From Dehalococcoidia bacterium (GTDB taxonomy: Bacteria; Chloroflexota; Dehalococcoidia; Lucifugimonadales; JAGWBF01): a stretch of 6,966 bases of DNA. The position numbers and the translations under genes are program-made. The stretch is from the NCBI GenBank assembly GCA_021296015.1, contig JAGWBG010000188.1, forward strand, positions 1 through 6,966, in the 5' to 3' direction. The notes beneath the pieces are model-generated. The model did not search any database. It was not told the DNA's origin and saw nothing but the letters and a program-made list of their open reading frames with translations. Each line of letters starts with the position of its first letter. Position 1 is the stretch's first letter. This document shows, in pieces, positions 1 through 6,629 of this stretch.

Positions 1-96
1 TGGCCGGTGGCCTGGAGACTTGGTATGAACAGCCTTACCGATGAGGAGAAGGAACTGATTCTGTGGATGAATCTGGATAGGCTGCTGGGAATATAA
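1..96 (+). CDS. 3' end of an unidentified protein (possibly sulfotransferase family)
   Basis: Frame 1 is open from the first base and stops at a TAA at 94-96, giving 31 residues that end in SLTDEEKELILWMNLDRLLG plus a final I. The gene is cut by the left edge. A Trp-rich stretch followed by an acidic 'LTxEE' helix and a short 'LLG-hydrophobic' terminus resembles the C-terminal tail of many bacterial sulfotransferases, which often end in a helix followed by LGY. That is only a resemblance over a short, poorly conserved region, and other enzymes could end this way. The stop lies 50 bases before the ATG of the ligase-like gene on the same strand. No clear promoter or terminator lies between them, so the two are probably co-transcribed. 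I am fairly confident the frame is coding and unsure of the function. Confidence 0.5.
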   Translation, partial: WPVAWRLGMNSLTDEEKELILWMNLDRLLGI

Positions 97-146
97 ACTC
101 GGTCACATTTACGTTCCCTTGATGATGGAGTGCCCAGAGAACCACT

Positions 147-2864
147 ATGTCGTCCGTCAGTAGAGAAGCGTCCAGAACATCCGACGTCAATCCGTCTATT
201 TTCGTTGAGCGCGGGATAGAGGGCCTATGGCTTTTAACAGCGGCCCTGGTGCCCCTCATATTCGTTCCCACGAACTTCATGATGTCCGAGGCTATCAACG
301 CATACGTGGAGGTCCCCAAGACCACCGCGTTCAGGTTTCTGGTCGGGCTGATGACTATTTTGTGGATAGCGGAATCGGTGCTCAAGGGCGGGATAAACAG
401 GCGATACAGTATTGCCAACTACCCGGGCAGGATTGCAAGCTGGCTATCTGAGCAGCCCGGGCGCTGGGTGGTGGTGGCGGCCATATTTTACGTGGCGGTG
501 GCCATTATCACCACCCTTTTATCCCAATCCCTATGGATAAGCCTCTGGGGGGAGGTCTCGGGTCAGTTCGGCTATTCCCTCTACACTACATTCTCCTACT
601 TCATACTGTTTCTGATAATCACCACCCATCTCAAGACCCGTACCCAGCTATGGCGCCTGCTGGGAGTAATAGTCGTCACCGGGGCGCTGGTGTCTCTCTA
701 CGGCATACTCCAGCACTACGACCTTGACCCGCTGAATCTGGGTGAAGGCGGGTTCACCCGGGTCTCGGCTACCATGGCTAATCCGATCTTTGCGGGTGCC
801 GTACTGGTTACAACCGGCCTGTTGACTCTAGGGATAGCGGTAACAGCCCTAAACCGGAGGGGATGGTCACCCCTGGGCGTCGCTATGTGGGTTGCCATCA
901 TTGGCGCTCAGTTCATAACCGTTTACTGGACCGGGAGTAGAGGATCCTGGCTCATTGGTATGCCGGTGGGTCTGGTGGCATTTCTGTTTCTGCTGGGCCT
1001 CGCCGAAGGCAGTGCCATCCTGGCAAAAAGGCTGACCATTTTTCTTGGCCTGCTGGGAATATTGGTCTTGCTGGGGATAATGGTCTTGTTGGGCCAGCTT
1101 CTCATGCTTGGCCAGATCGGCATTCCCGGGACGCCCGTCTTTGTGGTCCTGCTGACTCTGGTGGGTTTGCTGGGTACTTTGACCGGTTCGCTCATCCTGT
1201 CGGACTTCCTGGCGACCCGGACAGGCCCTGACCGATGGCGTACCTTGAGGGTGATAAGCACGTCGCTGCCGGCCCAGGACTTGACCTTCCTGAGGGTCTT
1301 CCCAAGGGCTTTCATTGTATTGATGCTGGCAATTGTCATCGCCTACCTGGTCATCTGGCTGACTCCCGATCCGTCAGGTAGCTCGGCGGGGGACCGTCTC
1401 TCCTCCGTAACGTCCGAGACTTCGGAAAGGGGAGCCGGCTTTCGGACGAATATATGGAGCAGTTCATTGGGCCTGATATGGAACAGGCCCTGGTTTGAAT
1501 ACGAAGACCTCTCTATTAGTTACCTGCGCCCTCTGGTTGGTTATGGCCCCGACCTGTTCAAGTACGTCTTCCCCCTGGAAAACACCCGAGGGGGTCTGCT
1601 GAGCCAGGCCCATAACTTTATCCTTCATCATTGGGTGGAGCAGGGTGTTCTGGGACTATTCAGTTCCCTGAGCATTTTCGTTGCCTTCTTCTTGGCCGGT
1701 TTTATTCAGCTCTGGCGCAACCGGGAGACCTACTCCATAACTCACAAGCTGATACTCGTGACCCTTCTGGCAACCGTGGCGGGCCGGACGGCGGAGATGA
1801 TGGTGGGCGTGGCCAGGGAGCCTGACCTGGTCTTATTCTGGATTATACTGGCCGTTTTTGTAGCGTTGCCATCGATTATGAACCCATCCGCCCAGACATC
1901 GAGGGTTGCCTCGGGGCCAGACGACGGTGCTGCCATCAGGCAGGAACGACGCAGGGAAAGGAGACGAGCCCGTAGGTCCGGCAGGGGTCGGAGGAACATA
2001 GCCACCATCAGTCCCTTTAGAGTCACGGGGGTTGCCCTGGTATCGGCGCTGGTGGTATTCATCGGGTGGCTTTCGTGGGACAAGAACGTGGACTATGCCT
2101 GGGCAGCCCAGATTGCGGCCTCGGCCGACCGTGACTACAACGATGGGAAACTCCAGGAGGCTGAAGTGCAGATACTGAAGGCGATTAGCAAAGCCCCGGA
2201 TATACCCGTCTACTATAATCTCCTGGCAGGCGTTTACAACTCTCACAGATATACCGCCGTGAACAACCCTGACAGAGAATTGCAGTCTTGCGAAGTAGCG
2301 TTTAGGCTTGAGCCTCGTGACGACCATCCACTCCAGAGTGCCGGCCCTTACGATAGATGTGCCTGGGAGGCATATGAGAGCAATCTAAAGGGCTTTCGGA
2401 AGAACCAGGATTCAGCCCAGGCCAAGCTGCTACTGGCCAATTCCGCCCTGAACCTTGCGTTACTAGGCTACGACGGAAAAGAAGAGGAGGCCGTTCGATA
2501 CTTTGAGGAGTTGACCAACATGCTTCCGTCGTCTTGGCCCACTCGCAACAATCTGGCCACTGCTTACATCAGACTGGGGCGCGAGCTAGACGCGCTGGCA
2601 TACCTGGATGATGCTCTGTCCATAGTTCAGAGTCCTGACCATTACGCTCAGGTATACTATCTAAGAGGACTGGCCCAGCGACGCTTGGACCGTACTCAGG
2701 AGGCCATAGCTTCCTTCGAGCGTAGCCTGGCTGAGAACAGCGGCGCCGGTAGCGACACCGCCGTAAGCACATACAGGCAGCTTGCCGATTTATATGCTGA
2801 CCTGGGGGATGACGCAAAGTCGGAGGAGCACCGGAAGCTGTATGAGGAGTTGAGCCGGCAATAG
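147..2864 (+). CDS. O-antigen ligase/polymerase-like membrane protein with C-terminal TPR repeats
   Basis: This 905-residue polytopic protein has about 14-15 hydrophobic segments, roughly at residues 27-43, 62-80, 108-125, 145-160, 171-189, 213-233, 244-260, 267-286, 296-323, 328-352, 386-405, 498-520, 535-548, 560-577 and 624-641. Wzy/WaaL-type hallmarks are ATMANPIFAG (208-217), TGSRGSWL (262-269, with the conserved Arg), GYGPDLFKYVFP (465-476) and AHNFILHHWVEQGVLGL (488-504, with the conserved His in the large extracytoplasmic loop). From about 652 to 903 there are helical TPR-like repeats, clearest at 778-826 and 832-862. The family transfers an undecaprenyl-linked glycan to an acceptor or polymerises repeat units outside the membrane. 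Canonical WaaL proteins have about 400 residues, so this is a long fusion. The ATG at 147 has only a weak purine-rich stretch (agaga, 136-140) before it. If the host is monoderm the acceptor is not lipid A, so I do not call it waaL. It could equally be a Wzy polymerase or a glycoprotein ligase. Confidence 0.9.
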   Translation: MSSVSREASRTSDVNPSIFVERGIEGLWLLTAALVPLIFVPTNFMMSEAINAYVEVPKTTAFRFLVGLMTILWIAESVLKGGINRRYSIANYPGRIASWLSEQPGRWVVVAAIFYVAVAIITTLLSQSLWISLWGEVSGQFGYSLYTTFSYFILFLIITTHLKTRTQLWRLLGVIVVTGALVSLYGILQHYDLDPLNLGEGGFTRVSATMANPIFAGAVLVTTGLLTLGIAVTALNRRGWSPLGVAMWVAIIGAQFITVYWTGSRGSWLIGMPVGLVAFLFLLGLAEGSAILAKRLTIFLGLLGILVLLGIMVLLGQLLMLGQIGIPGTPVFVVLLTLVGLLGTLTGSLILSDFLATRTGPDRWRTLRVISTSLPAQDLTFLRVFPRAFIVLMLAIVIAYLVIWLTPDPSGSSAGDRLSSVTSETSERGAGFRTNIWSSSLGLIWNRPWFEYEDLSISYLRPLVGYGPDLFKYVFPLENTRGGLLSQAHNFILHHWVEQGVLGLFSSLSIFVAFFLAGFIQLWRNRETYSITHKLILVTLLATVAGRTAEMMVGVAREPDLVLFWIILAVFVALPSIMNPSAQTSRVASGPDDGAAIRQERRRERRRARRSGRGRRNIATISPFRVTGVALVSALVVFIGWLSWDKNVDYAWAAQIAASADRDYNDGKLQEAEVQILKAISKAPDIPVYYNLLAGVYNSHRYTAVNNPDRELQSCEVAFRLEPRDDHPLQSAGPYDRCAWEAYESNLKGFRKNQDSAQAKLLLANSALNLALLGYDGKEEEAVRYFEELTNMLPSSWPTRNNLATAYIRLGRELDALAYLDDALSIVQSPDHYAQVYYLRGLAQRRLDRTQEAIASFERSLAENSGAGSDTAVSTYRQLADLYADLGDDAKSEEHRKLYEELSRQ

Positions 2865-2929
2865 ACCTGCTCAAATAAGGAATCTAACGCCGCAGCTTTT
2901 AGGGCCTGCTGACACTAATGGCTGGTGCA

Positions 2930-2971
2930 GGGCAACCATAAGGGTTGCCCATACATCTGCCTATCGGCAGA
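2930..2971. terminator. Two adjacent hairpins between convergent genes; candidate bidirectional terminator or dispersed palindrome
   Basis: Two inverted repeats lie between the convergent stops at 2864 and 3091. The first has perfect 8-base arms, gggcaacc (2930-2937) and ggttgccc (2943-2950), with a 5-base loop. The second has 6-base arms, tctgcc (2956-2961) and ggcaga (2966-2971), with a 4-base loop. Neither is followed by a run of T on either strand, so they are not textbook intrinsic terminators. Their position between converging genes is what suggests a termination or 3'-end-protection role. The first palindrome also resembles an intergenic repeat I recall from Chloroflexota genomes. The rest of 2865-3090 shows no convincing gene: its short open frames have no coding character I can recognise. 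Confidence 0.4.
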
Positions 2972-3090
2972 AAAGTACGGGGCAGAGCGAAGGTGGAAGG
3001 TCACATTGATACAACGTCTGGGGAAGGGCAGGATTTCTTCGTTTGTCCGCATCGGAGCTTTCCGACATTCTCTCGAACAGACGCTCACGG

Positions 3091-3924
3091 TCATCCGGCC
3101 CTGGAGTGGGCGCTGAGGATTTCCTCCAGCACCTCTGCCTGGGTGTCTCGAAGGTAATGCTTCAAGACGTACTCCCTGCCCCGTTCTCCCATGCTTACAA
3201 GGGACTGGGTGAGCTCCCGAAGCTCGATTATCGTATCGCGTAGCGCAGCCGGGTTGTCCGGCTCCACGTATACGCCGGCGCCGGCTTCCTCCATGATTGC
3301 CCGCGCCTCCCCGTCCACGGCCAGAATGATGGGCCTGGCACAGGCCATGTAGTCGAACATCTTGGAGGGTATGAAAGACGAGAATATCTCGTCCTTCGCC
3401 AATGGCACCAGCATCACGTCGCAGGCGTTGATGTGGTCTGAGATTTCTTCGACGGGAACCTGGGGCAGCATCAACACGTTGTCAAGGCCGTTACGCTCCT
3501 TTATGTCAAGAAGCTGCTCTTTGACGGGGCCTTCACCCACAAAAAGCAGGGCCACGTCTTCCTGCCCTTGAAGCAAATCAGCGGCCTTCATAACACCTGG
3601 CAATCCCTGGGCGACCCCGTGATTCCCGCAGAACCCGACAAGAAACTTGTGCTCCAGCCCAAGCTGCCGACGAAGGGAGAGATGCCCTTGCTCCTTGTCC
3701 TCAGCATCCGGGGGGTGAAATACCTCGGGGATGGTCCCATTGGGAAGGTGGAATATCTTGCCACGCTCGTTTCCCTTGCCGGCGACATATTCGACAAAGC
3801 TCCTAGTCACGCAGGTAATCGCCGCCGCCCTCCGGTAGAGGAAGTCGTCCTTCCTCTCTGCCAGTCTGAGGAGGGTCTTTCGCCTCAGTTCCCCTACCGC
3901 GACGCCGACGGCGGGCCACGGCAC
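3091..3924 (-). CDS. GT4 glycosyltransferase, C-terminal part of a frameshifted gene
   Basis: This 277-codon frame starts at a GTG (3924) and carries the donor-nucleotide-binding half of a GT-B, family GT4 (WbuB/WcaI-like) glycosyltransferase. Recognisable elements are ERKDDFLYRRAAAITCVTRSF (the helix-strand linking the two domains, 23-43), the loop FLVGFCGNHGVAQGL (94-108), LLFVGEGP (126-133) and FIPSKMFDYMACARPI (184-199), where the nucleotide-sugar is normally gripped. Asp191 stands where many homologues have Glu. The frame opens with PWPAVGVAVGEL, which aligns to the family segment that normally reads VP-(about 8 residues)-WPESAVALG. It therefore starts in the middle of the protein, and no Shine-Dalgarno precedes the GTG. 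It overlaps the N-terminal frame (3894-4316) by 31 bases in a different phase. Together the two make about 408 residues, the usual family length minus about 8. Unless the shift is a sequencing or assembly error, this half is probably not made as a working enzyme. Confidence 0.8.
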   Translation of the reverse strand: MPWPAVGVAVGELRRKTLLRLAERKDDFLYRRAAAITCVTRSFVEYVAGKGNERGKIFHLPNGTIPEVFHPPDAEDKEQGHLSLRRQLGLEHKFLVGFCGNHGVAQGLPGVMKAADLLQGQEDVALLFVGEGPVKEQLLDIKERNGLDNVLMLPQVPVEEISDHINACDVMLVPLAKDEIFSSFIPSKMFDYMACARPIILAVDGEARAIMEEAGAGVYVEPDNPAALRDTIIELRELTQSLVSMGERGREYVLKHYLRDTQAEVLEEILSAHSRAG

Positions 3925-4316
3925 CGCTTGAACCGGGAGACTAGGTAGGCCGACACCAGGACCGGCAGTGGGGGCGACGTGGCGAAGATGACATCGTACC
4001 TCCCCCTTGCCAGCAACAGGCAGGCAATGACGGCGTTAATCATGTAGGTGAAGTAGAACAGGATGCGCCGGAGAGGACTCTTGCGGGGAGAGGTATAGAC
4101 CCAGAGCCTAATCACGTCCAGGCCGTCCTCTCTGGTCCGCCGGAAGGGCCGGCCACCATACCCAGGAAAGATGATGCCCTTGGGGTGGTTGGGCAACTCG
4201 GTGACTACCGTGACCCGGTGGCCCTTCTCCGCCAGGTGACGGGCGAAGTGGTGCATACGGGACTGGGTAGCGCCCACCTCCGGGGGGTAGAACTGGGTTA
4301 GAAAGAGGACTTTCAT
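3894..4316 (-). CDS. GT4 glycosyltransferase, N-terminal part of a frameshifted gene
   Basis: This 140-residue frame begins MKVLFLTQFYPPEVGATQSR, the classic first strand and glycine-bearing loop of a GT4 acceptor domain. It continues with HLAEKGHRVTVVTELPNHP (28-46), GIIFPGYGG (47-55) and DVIFATSPPLPVLVSAYLVS (108-127). These match the WbuB-like subfamily that acts on lipid-linked sugars at the cytoplasmic face in capsule and O-antigen synthesis. Homology stops at FKR (129-131); the last nine residues (CRGPPSASR) are out-of-frame read-through to a stop. The family then continues in the frame of 3091-3924, shifted by one base, with the segment VFEVRDL-like missing. The ATG at 4316 lies 11 bases after the stop of the C5-epimerase gene and has no clear Shine-Dalgarno, so it probably depends on translational coupling. 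Taken with the downstream frame it is best described as one broken gene, or one base-call/assembly error in an intact gene. Confidence 0.8.
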   Translation of the reverse strand: MKVLFLTQFYPPEVGATQSRMHHFARHLAEKGHRVTVVTELPNHPKGIIFPGYGGRPFRRTREDGLDVIRLWVYTSPRKSPLRRILFYFTYMINAVIACLLLARGRYDVIFATSPPLPVLVSAYLVSRFKRCRGPPSASR

Positions 4317-4327
4317 CGGCTATCTAT

Positions 4328-5365
4328 CTAATAGTGGAGAAGCTTGAACAGACCCTTGCGTACCAGGGCTCGCCTGCGATACCAGGAGTTCCGAAGGTAG
4401 CCGTTCCACCGGTCCGCGTAGCTGCCCAGAACCGGAAGGGCGACGAGGCGCTCCGTTGCCCTTAACTGGACGACGTGCAGACGGTGGTAGAAGGGGCTGG
4501 CTACGTTCCTGATGCGGGTGCCAGGGAGGTCGTAGAGGGACCAGCAGCCCCACTCATACAGGTACAGGCGGCGGACCAGGGTATCCACCCCGCGACGGAA
4601 CAAGGTGTATGCCTGAGGGTCACCCGTGGCGAGCATATAGTCATAGACGCCCCACAAAGCCCAGATGAACCCGTTCAGTATGTGGGTGCGAGGGTGTACG
4701 ATGTATTCCTCAAACCATATACCACCGTCGGGCCACTCCCAGGTAACGCCTCCCTCGTCCAAGGAACACAGAAAGGCCGCAAACGCCTGATGCGCAGCCT
4801 CCAGATATTTTTCGTTGGATGTCTCCCGGTGAGCCCGTACCAGCATGGAGATACCCTGTCCCTGGGCCAGTCCGGAGTACCAGGGTGCCACAAGCACGTC
4901 CCTGTACTCGAAGTCGAATTTATGATTCCATACGGGGACATCCCGGAAATTCGGCTCCAGATGGTCGGTCAACCAGTCGGCCGACAAGAGGAACTTCCGG
5001 TATGCCTCATCGGAGCCGGTCCGGGAGTAGAGGCTGTGATTGCCAAGGCCGTACTGGGCAATGGCGACGGGGTTGTACTGCCTCCCGATGCTGCCGCGAT
5101 AGTCCAGAAGGGGAACTCCCCGGTCGTCGAAAGGGCCAGGATAGGCAGCCTTACCCGCAAAAGTCATGTAGTATTGCCCCAAACGGTCTACGGGGGCCTC
5201 TGGGTCCATCTCAGGGGTGCCGTGCCAGAAGGTAAGGTGGCTGTTGCCGCCCAGGACGTAGGCGGCGAACACCCGTCGGTAGTAGGCCCATTGGGAACGC
5301 AATCCTCTGGAGGGACCGCTCCTGGGCCTCGGAACAGACGCCTCTCCGGCTTCACCGGAGGACAC
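4328..5365 (-). CDS. D-glucuronyl C5-epimerase family protein
   Basis: This 345-residue protein matches the C-terminal catalytic domain of heparan/heparosan D-glucuronyl C5-epimerase (Glce), which inverts C5 of uronic acid residues in a polymer (D-GlcA to L-IdoA). Landmarks, numbered from the GTG at 5365, are YNPVAIAQYGLG (97-108), PWYSGLAQGQGIS (161-173), WFEEY (217-221), HILNGFIWALWGVYDY (228-243), SLYDL (276-280) and FYHRLHVVQL (292-301). They align with animal Glce stretches recalled as WYSAMAQGQAIS, WYEEY, VLNGFMYSLIGLYD, IYDL and DYHTTHINQL, which carry the catalytic tyrosines; Tyr221, Tyr278 and Tyr293 are the counterparts. There is no signal peptide or membrane anchor, unlike the Golgi enzyme, so it probably acts on lipid-linked glycan in the cytoplasm. 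The frame is open to an ATG at 5419, but that start would overlap wecC by 68 bases and has no Shine-Dalgarno. GTG 5365 has GGAG six bases upstream and a 14-base overlap. A TTG at 5302 is also possible. The substrate is unknown. Confidence 0.88.
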   Translation of the reverse strand: MSSGEAGEASVPRPRSGPSRGLRSQWAYYRRVFAAYVLGGNSHLTFWHGTPEMDPEAPVDRLGQYYMTFAGKAAYPGPFDDRGVPLLDYRGSIGRQYNPVAIAQYGLGNHSLYSRTGSDEAYRKFLLSADWLTDHLEPNFRDVPVWNHKFDFEYRDVLVAPWYSGLAQGQGISMLVRAHRETSNEKYLEAAHQAFAAFLCSLDEGGVTWEWPDGGIWFEEYIVHPRTHILNGFIWALWGVYDYMLATGDPQAYTLFRRGVDTLVRRLYLYEWGCWSLYDLPGTRIRNVASPFYHRLHVVQLRATERLVALPVLGSYADRWNGYLRNSWYRRRALVRKGLFKLLHY

Positions 5366-6629
5366 GGCCCACTCCAAGCACGTCAACGTGAAATCCGGCC
5401 TTCCGCCACCTGTCGGCATCCAGGCAATGGCGGGTGTCCAGCATATTCCGGGAGCGCATGAGTGTCCCCAAGCGATACGGGTCCAGGGACTGGAACTCCC
5501 GGTGGTCGGTCAGCAGCACAGCAATGTCGGCGTCACGAAACGCCTGCTCCAGGTCGGCTTGAGGCCTCATAAATTGCCTCATGTGAGGGTCATGGACCGA
5601 TACCGCCACCCCCGCCACCTCCAGACCGTAAATAACATCAAGGGCCGGGCTTCCCCTGGTATCGTCCACGTCAGCCTTGTACGCCACGCCCAGCAAAGCG
5701 GCCTTGGGGTGGGGAGTGTGGCCCAGAAGGTCCAAAACCACCTTTACCACGAGTCCGGGTTGGGCGTCGTTGACCTCCCTACCGGTGCGTATAAGCCGGG
5801 CCGCCTCTGGCACTGCGTCCACCAGGAACCAGGGGTCAACGGGAATGCAATGCCCGCCTACTCCCGGCCCCGGCCTGTGCAGGTTAACGCGGGGGTGCCT
5901 GTTAGCCATATCAATCACCTGCCAGACGTCCACGCCAACCTGGGATGCGATGCGGGCCAGCTCATTGGCAAGGGAGATGTTTACATCGCGGAAAGTGTTC
6001 TCCGACAGCTTGACCATCTCGGCGGTGGTGGCATCCGTGCCGTATATGGAACCAGATACAAAGCTGGCGTACAAGTCTACCGCTCTGCCGGTGGAAGTGG
6101 CATCAATGCCGCCAATGGTGCGGTCATTTTCCACAATCTCGCGCAGGATGGTCCCTGGTAGCACCCGCTCCGGGCAGTAGGCAAGGGTGAAATCCTCTCC
6201 GGCCCTCAGCCCGTATTCTTCCAGAAGGGGCGCGATGGTCCTGAGAGTGGTTCCGGGGGGCACGGTAGATTGTATTACCACCAGGTTGCCAGGGCAGAGG
6301 TGACGGCTTATGGAGCGGCAAGCAGCCAGCACGTTGCCGAGGTCCGGCCTGTGGTCCGGGGTCAGGGGGGTTGGCACGGCGACAACGTACACGTCGGAAG
6401 TCTGCACCTCGGATTGGGCTGTGAGATTACCGGACCCGATAGCCTCCCGAAGCAGCGCACCCATCCCCGGCTCCAGGATGTGGGTATCGCCGCCGTTGAT
6501 GGCTACCACCACTGCGGGGTCGGTGTCCACGCCCACCACTCGAAGCCCGTGGGTGGCAAACATGGCGGCGGTGGGAAGTCCTATATACCCCAATCCGACC
6601 ACACATACTTGAAAAGATACTTCAGTCAC
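5352..6629 (-). CDS. wecC: UDP-N-acetyl-D-mannosamine dehydrogenase
   Basis: This 425-residue cytoplasmic enzyme is expected to oxidise UDP-ManNAc to UDP-ManNAcA with two NAD+. It has the N-terminal Rossmann motif VVGLGYIGLPTA (10-21), followed by VGVDTDP (32-38), VPTPLT (85-90), STVPPGT (121-127) and AYCPERVLPG (150-159). Next come EMVKLSENTFRDVNISLANE (204-223, with Lys207), PGPGVGGHCIPVDPWFL (253-269, with catalytic Cys261) and GVAYKADVDDTRGSPA (314-329). The CPERVLPG and GHCIPVDPWF forms point to the WecC branch rather than UDP-glucose dehydrogenase (Ugd), and the adjoining wecB supports this. A related UDP-GlcNAc 6-dehydrogenase (WbpA type) cannot be fully excluded. All catalytic residues I can check are present and the length is normal. 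The GTG start at 6629 overlaps the wecB stop by 8 bases and has AGGTGG 10 bases upstream (6645-6640). The 3' end overlaps the C5-epimerase start by 14 bases, indicating translational coupling. Confidence 0.93.
   Translation of the reverse strand: MTEVSFQVCVVGLGYIGLPTAAMFATHGLRVVGVDTDPAVVVAINGGDTHILEPGMGALLREAIGSGNLTAQSEVQTSDVYVVAVPTPLTPDHRPDLGNVLAACRSISRHLCPGNLVVIQSTVPPGTTLRTIAPLLEEYGLRAGEDFTLAYCPERVLPGTILREIVENDRTIGGIDATSTGRAVDLYASFVSGSIYGTDATTAEMVKLSENTFRDVNISLANELARIASQVGVDVWQVIDMANRHPRVNLHRPGPGVGGHCIPVDPWFLVDAVPEAARLIRTGREVNDAQPGLVVKVVLDLLGHTPHPKAALLGVAYKADVDDTRGSPALDVIYGLEVAGVAVSVHDPHMRQFMRPQADLEQAFRDADIAVLLTDHREFQSLDPYRLGTLMRSRNMLDTRHCLDADRWRKAGFHVDVLGVGRVLR
5372..5375 (-). promoter_or_regulatory. 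Ribosome binding site deciding the C5-epimerase start
   Basis: GGAG on the - strand lies six bases before the GTG at 5365, inside the 3' end of wecC. The longer alternative start (ATG at 5419) has no comparable sequence, so this site favours the shorter protein. Confidence 0.5.

Noticed and set aside
97..146. A promoter for the ligase-like gene in the 50-base gap
   Set aside because: I could not find a convincing -35/-10 pair; read-through from the upstream gene is simpler.
2925..3157. Small overlapping open frames on the + strand between the convergent genes
   Set aside because: They run through the palindromes, lack clear ribosome binding sites, and resemble spurious translations of an intergenic repeat.
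3910..3930. Programmed -1 frameshifting to join the two GT4 halves
   Set aside because: The bases around the junction (ttcaagcggtgccg on the - strand) contain no slippery heptamer, and about eight conserved residues would still be missing after the shift.
4475..5461. A 328-codon open frame on the + strand opposite the C5-epimerase
   Set aside because: It lies almost entirely antisense to a gene with clear family motifs, shows no recognisable domain itself, and is the sort of long antisense frame expected in GC-rich coding DNA.
5388..6161. A 257-codon open frame on the + strand opposite wecC
   Set aside because: It is antisense to conserved wecC codons including the catalytic Cys region and its translation shows no family motif.
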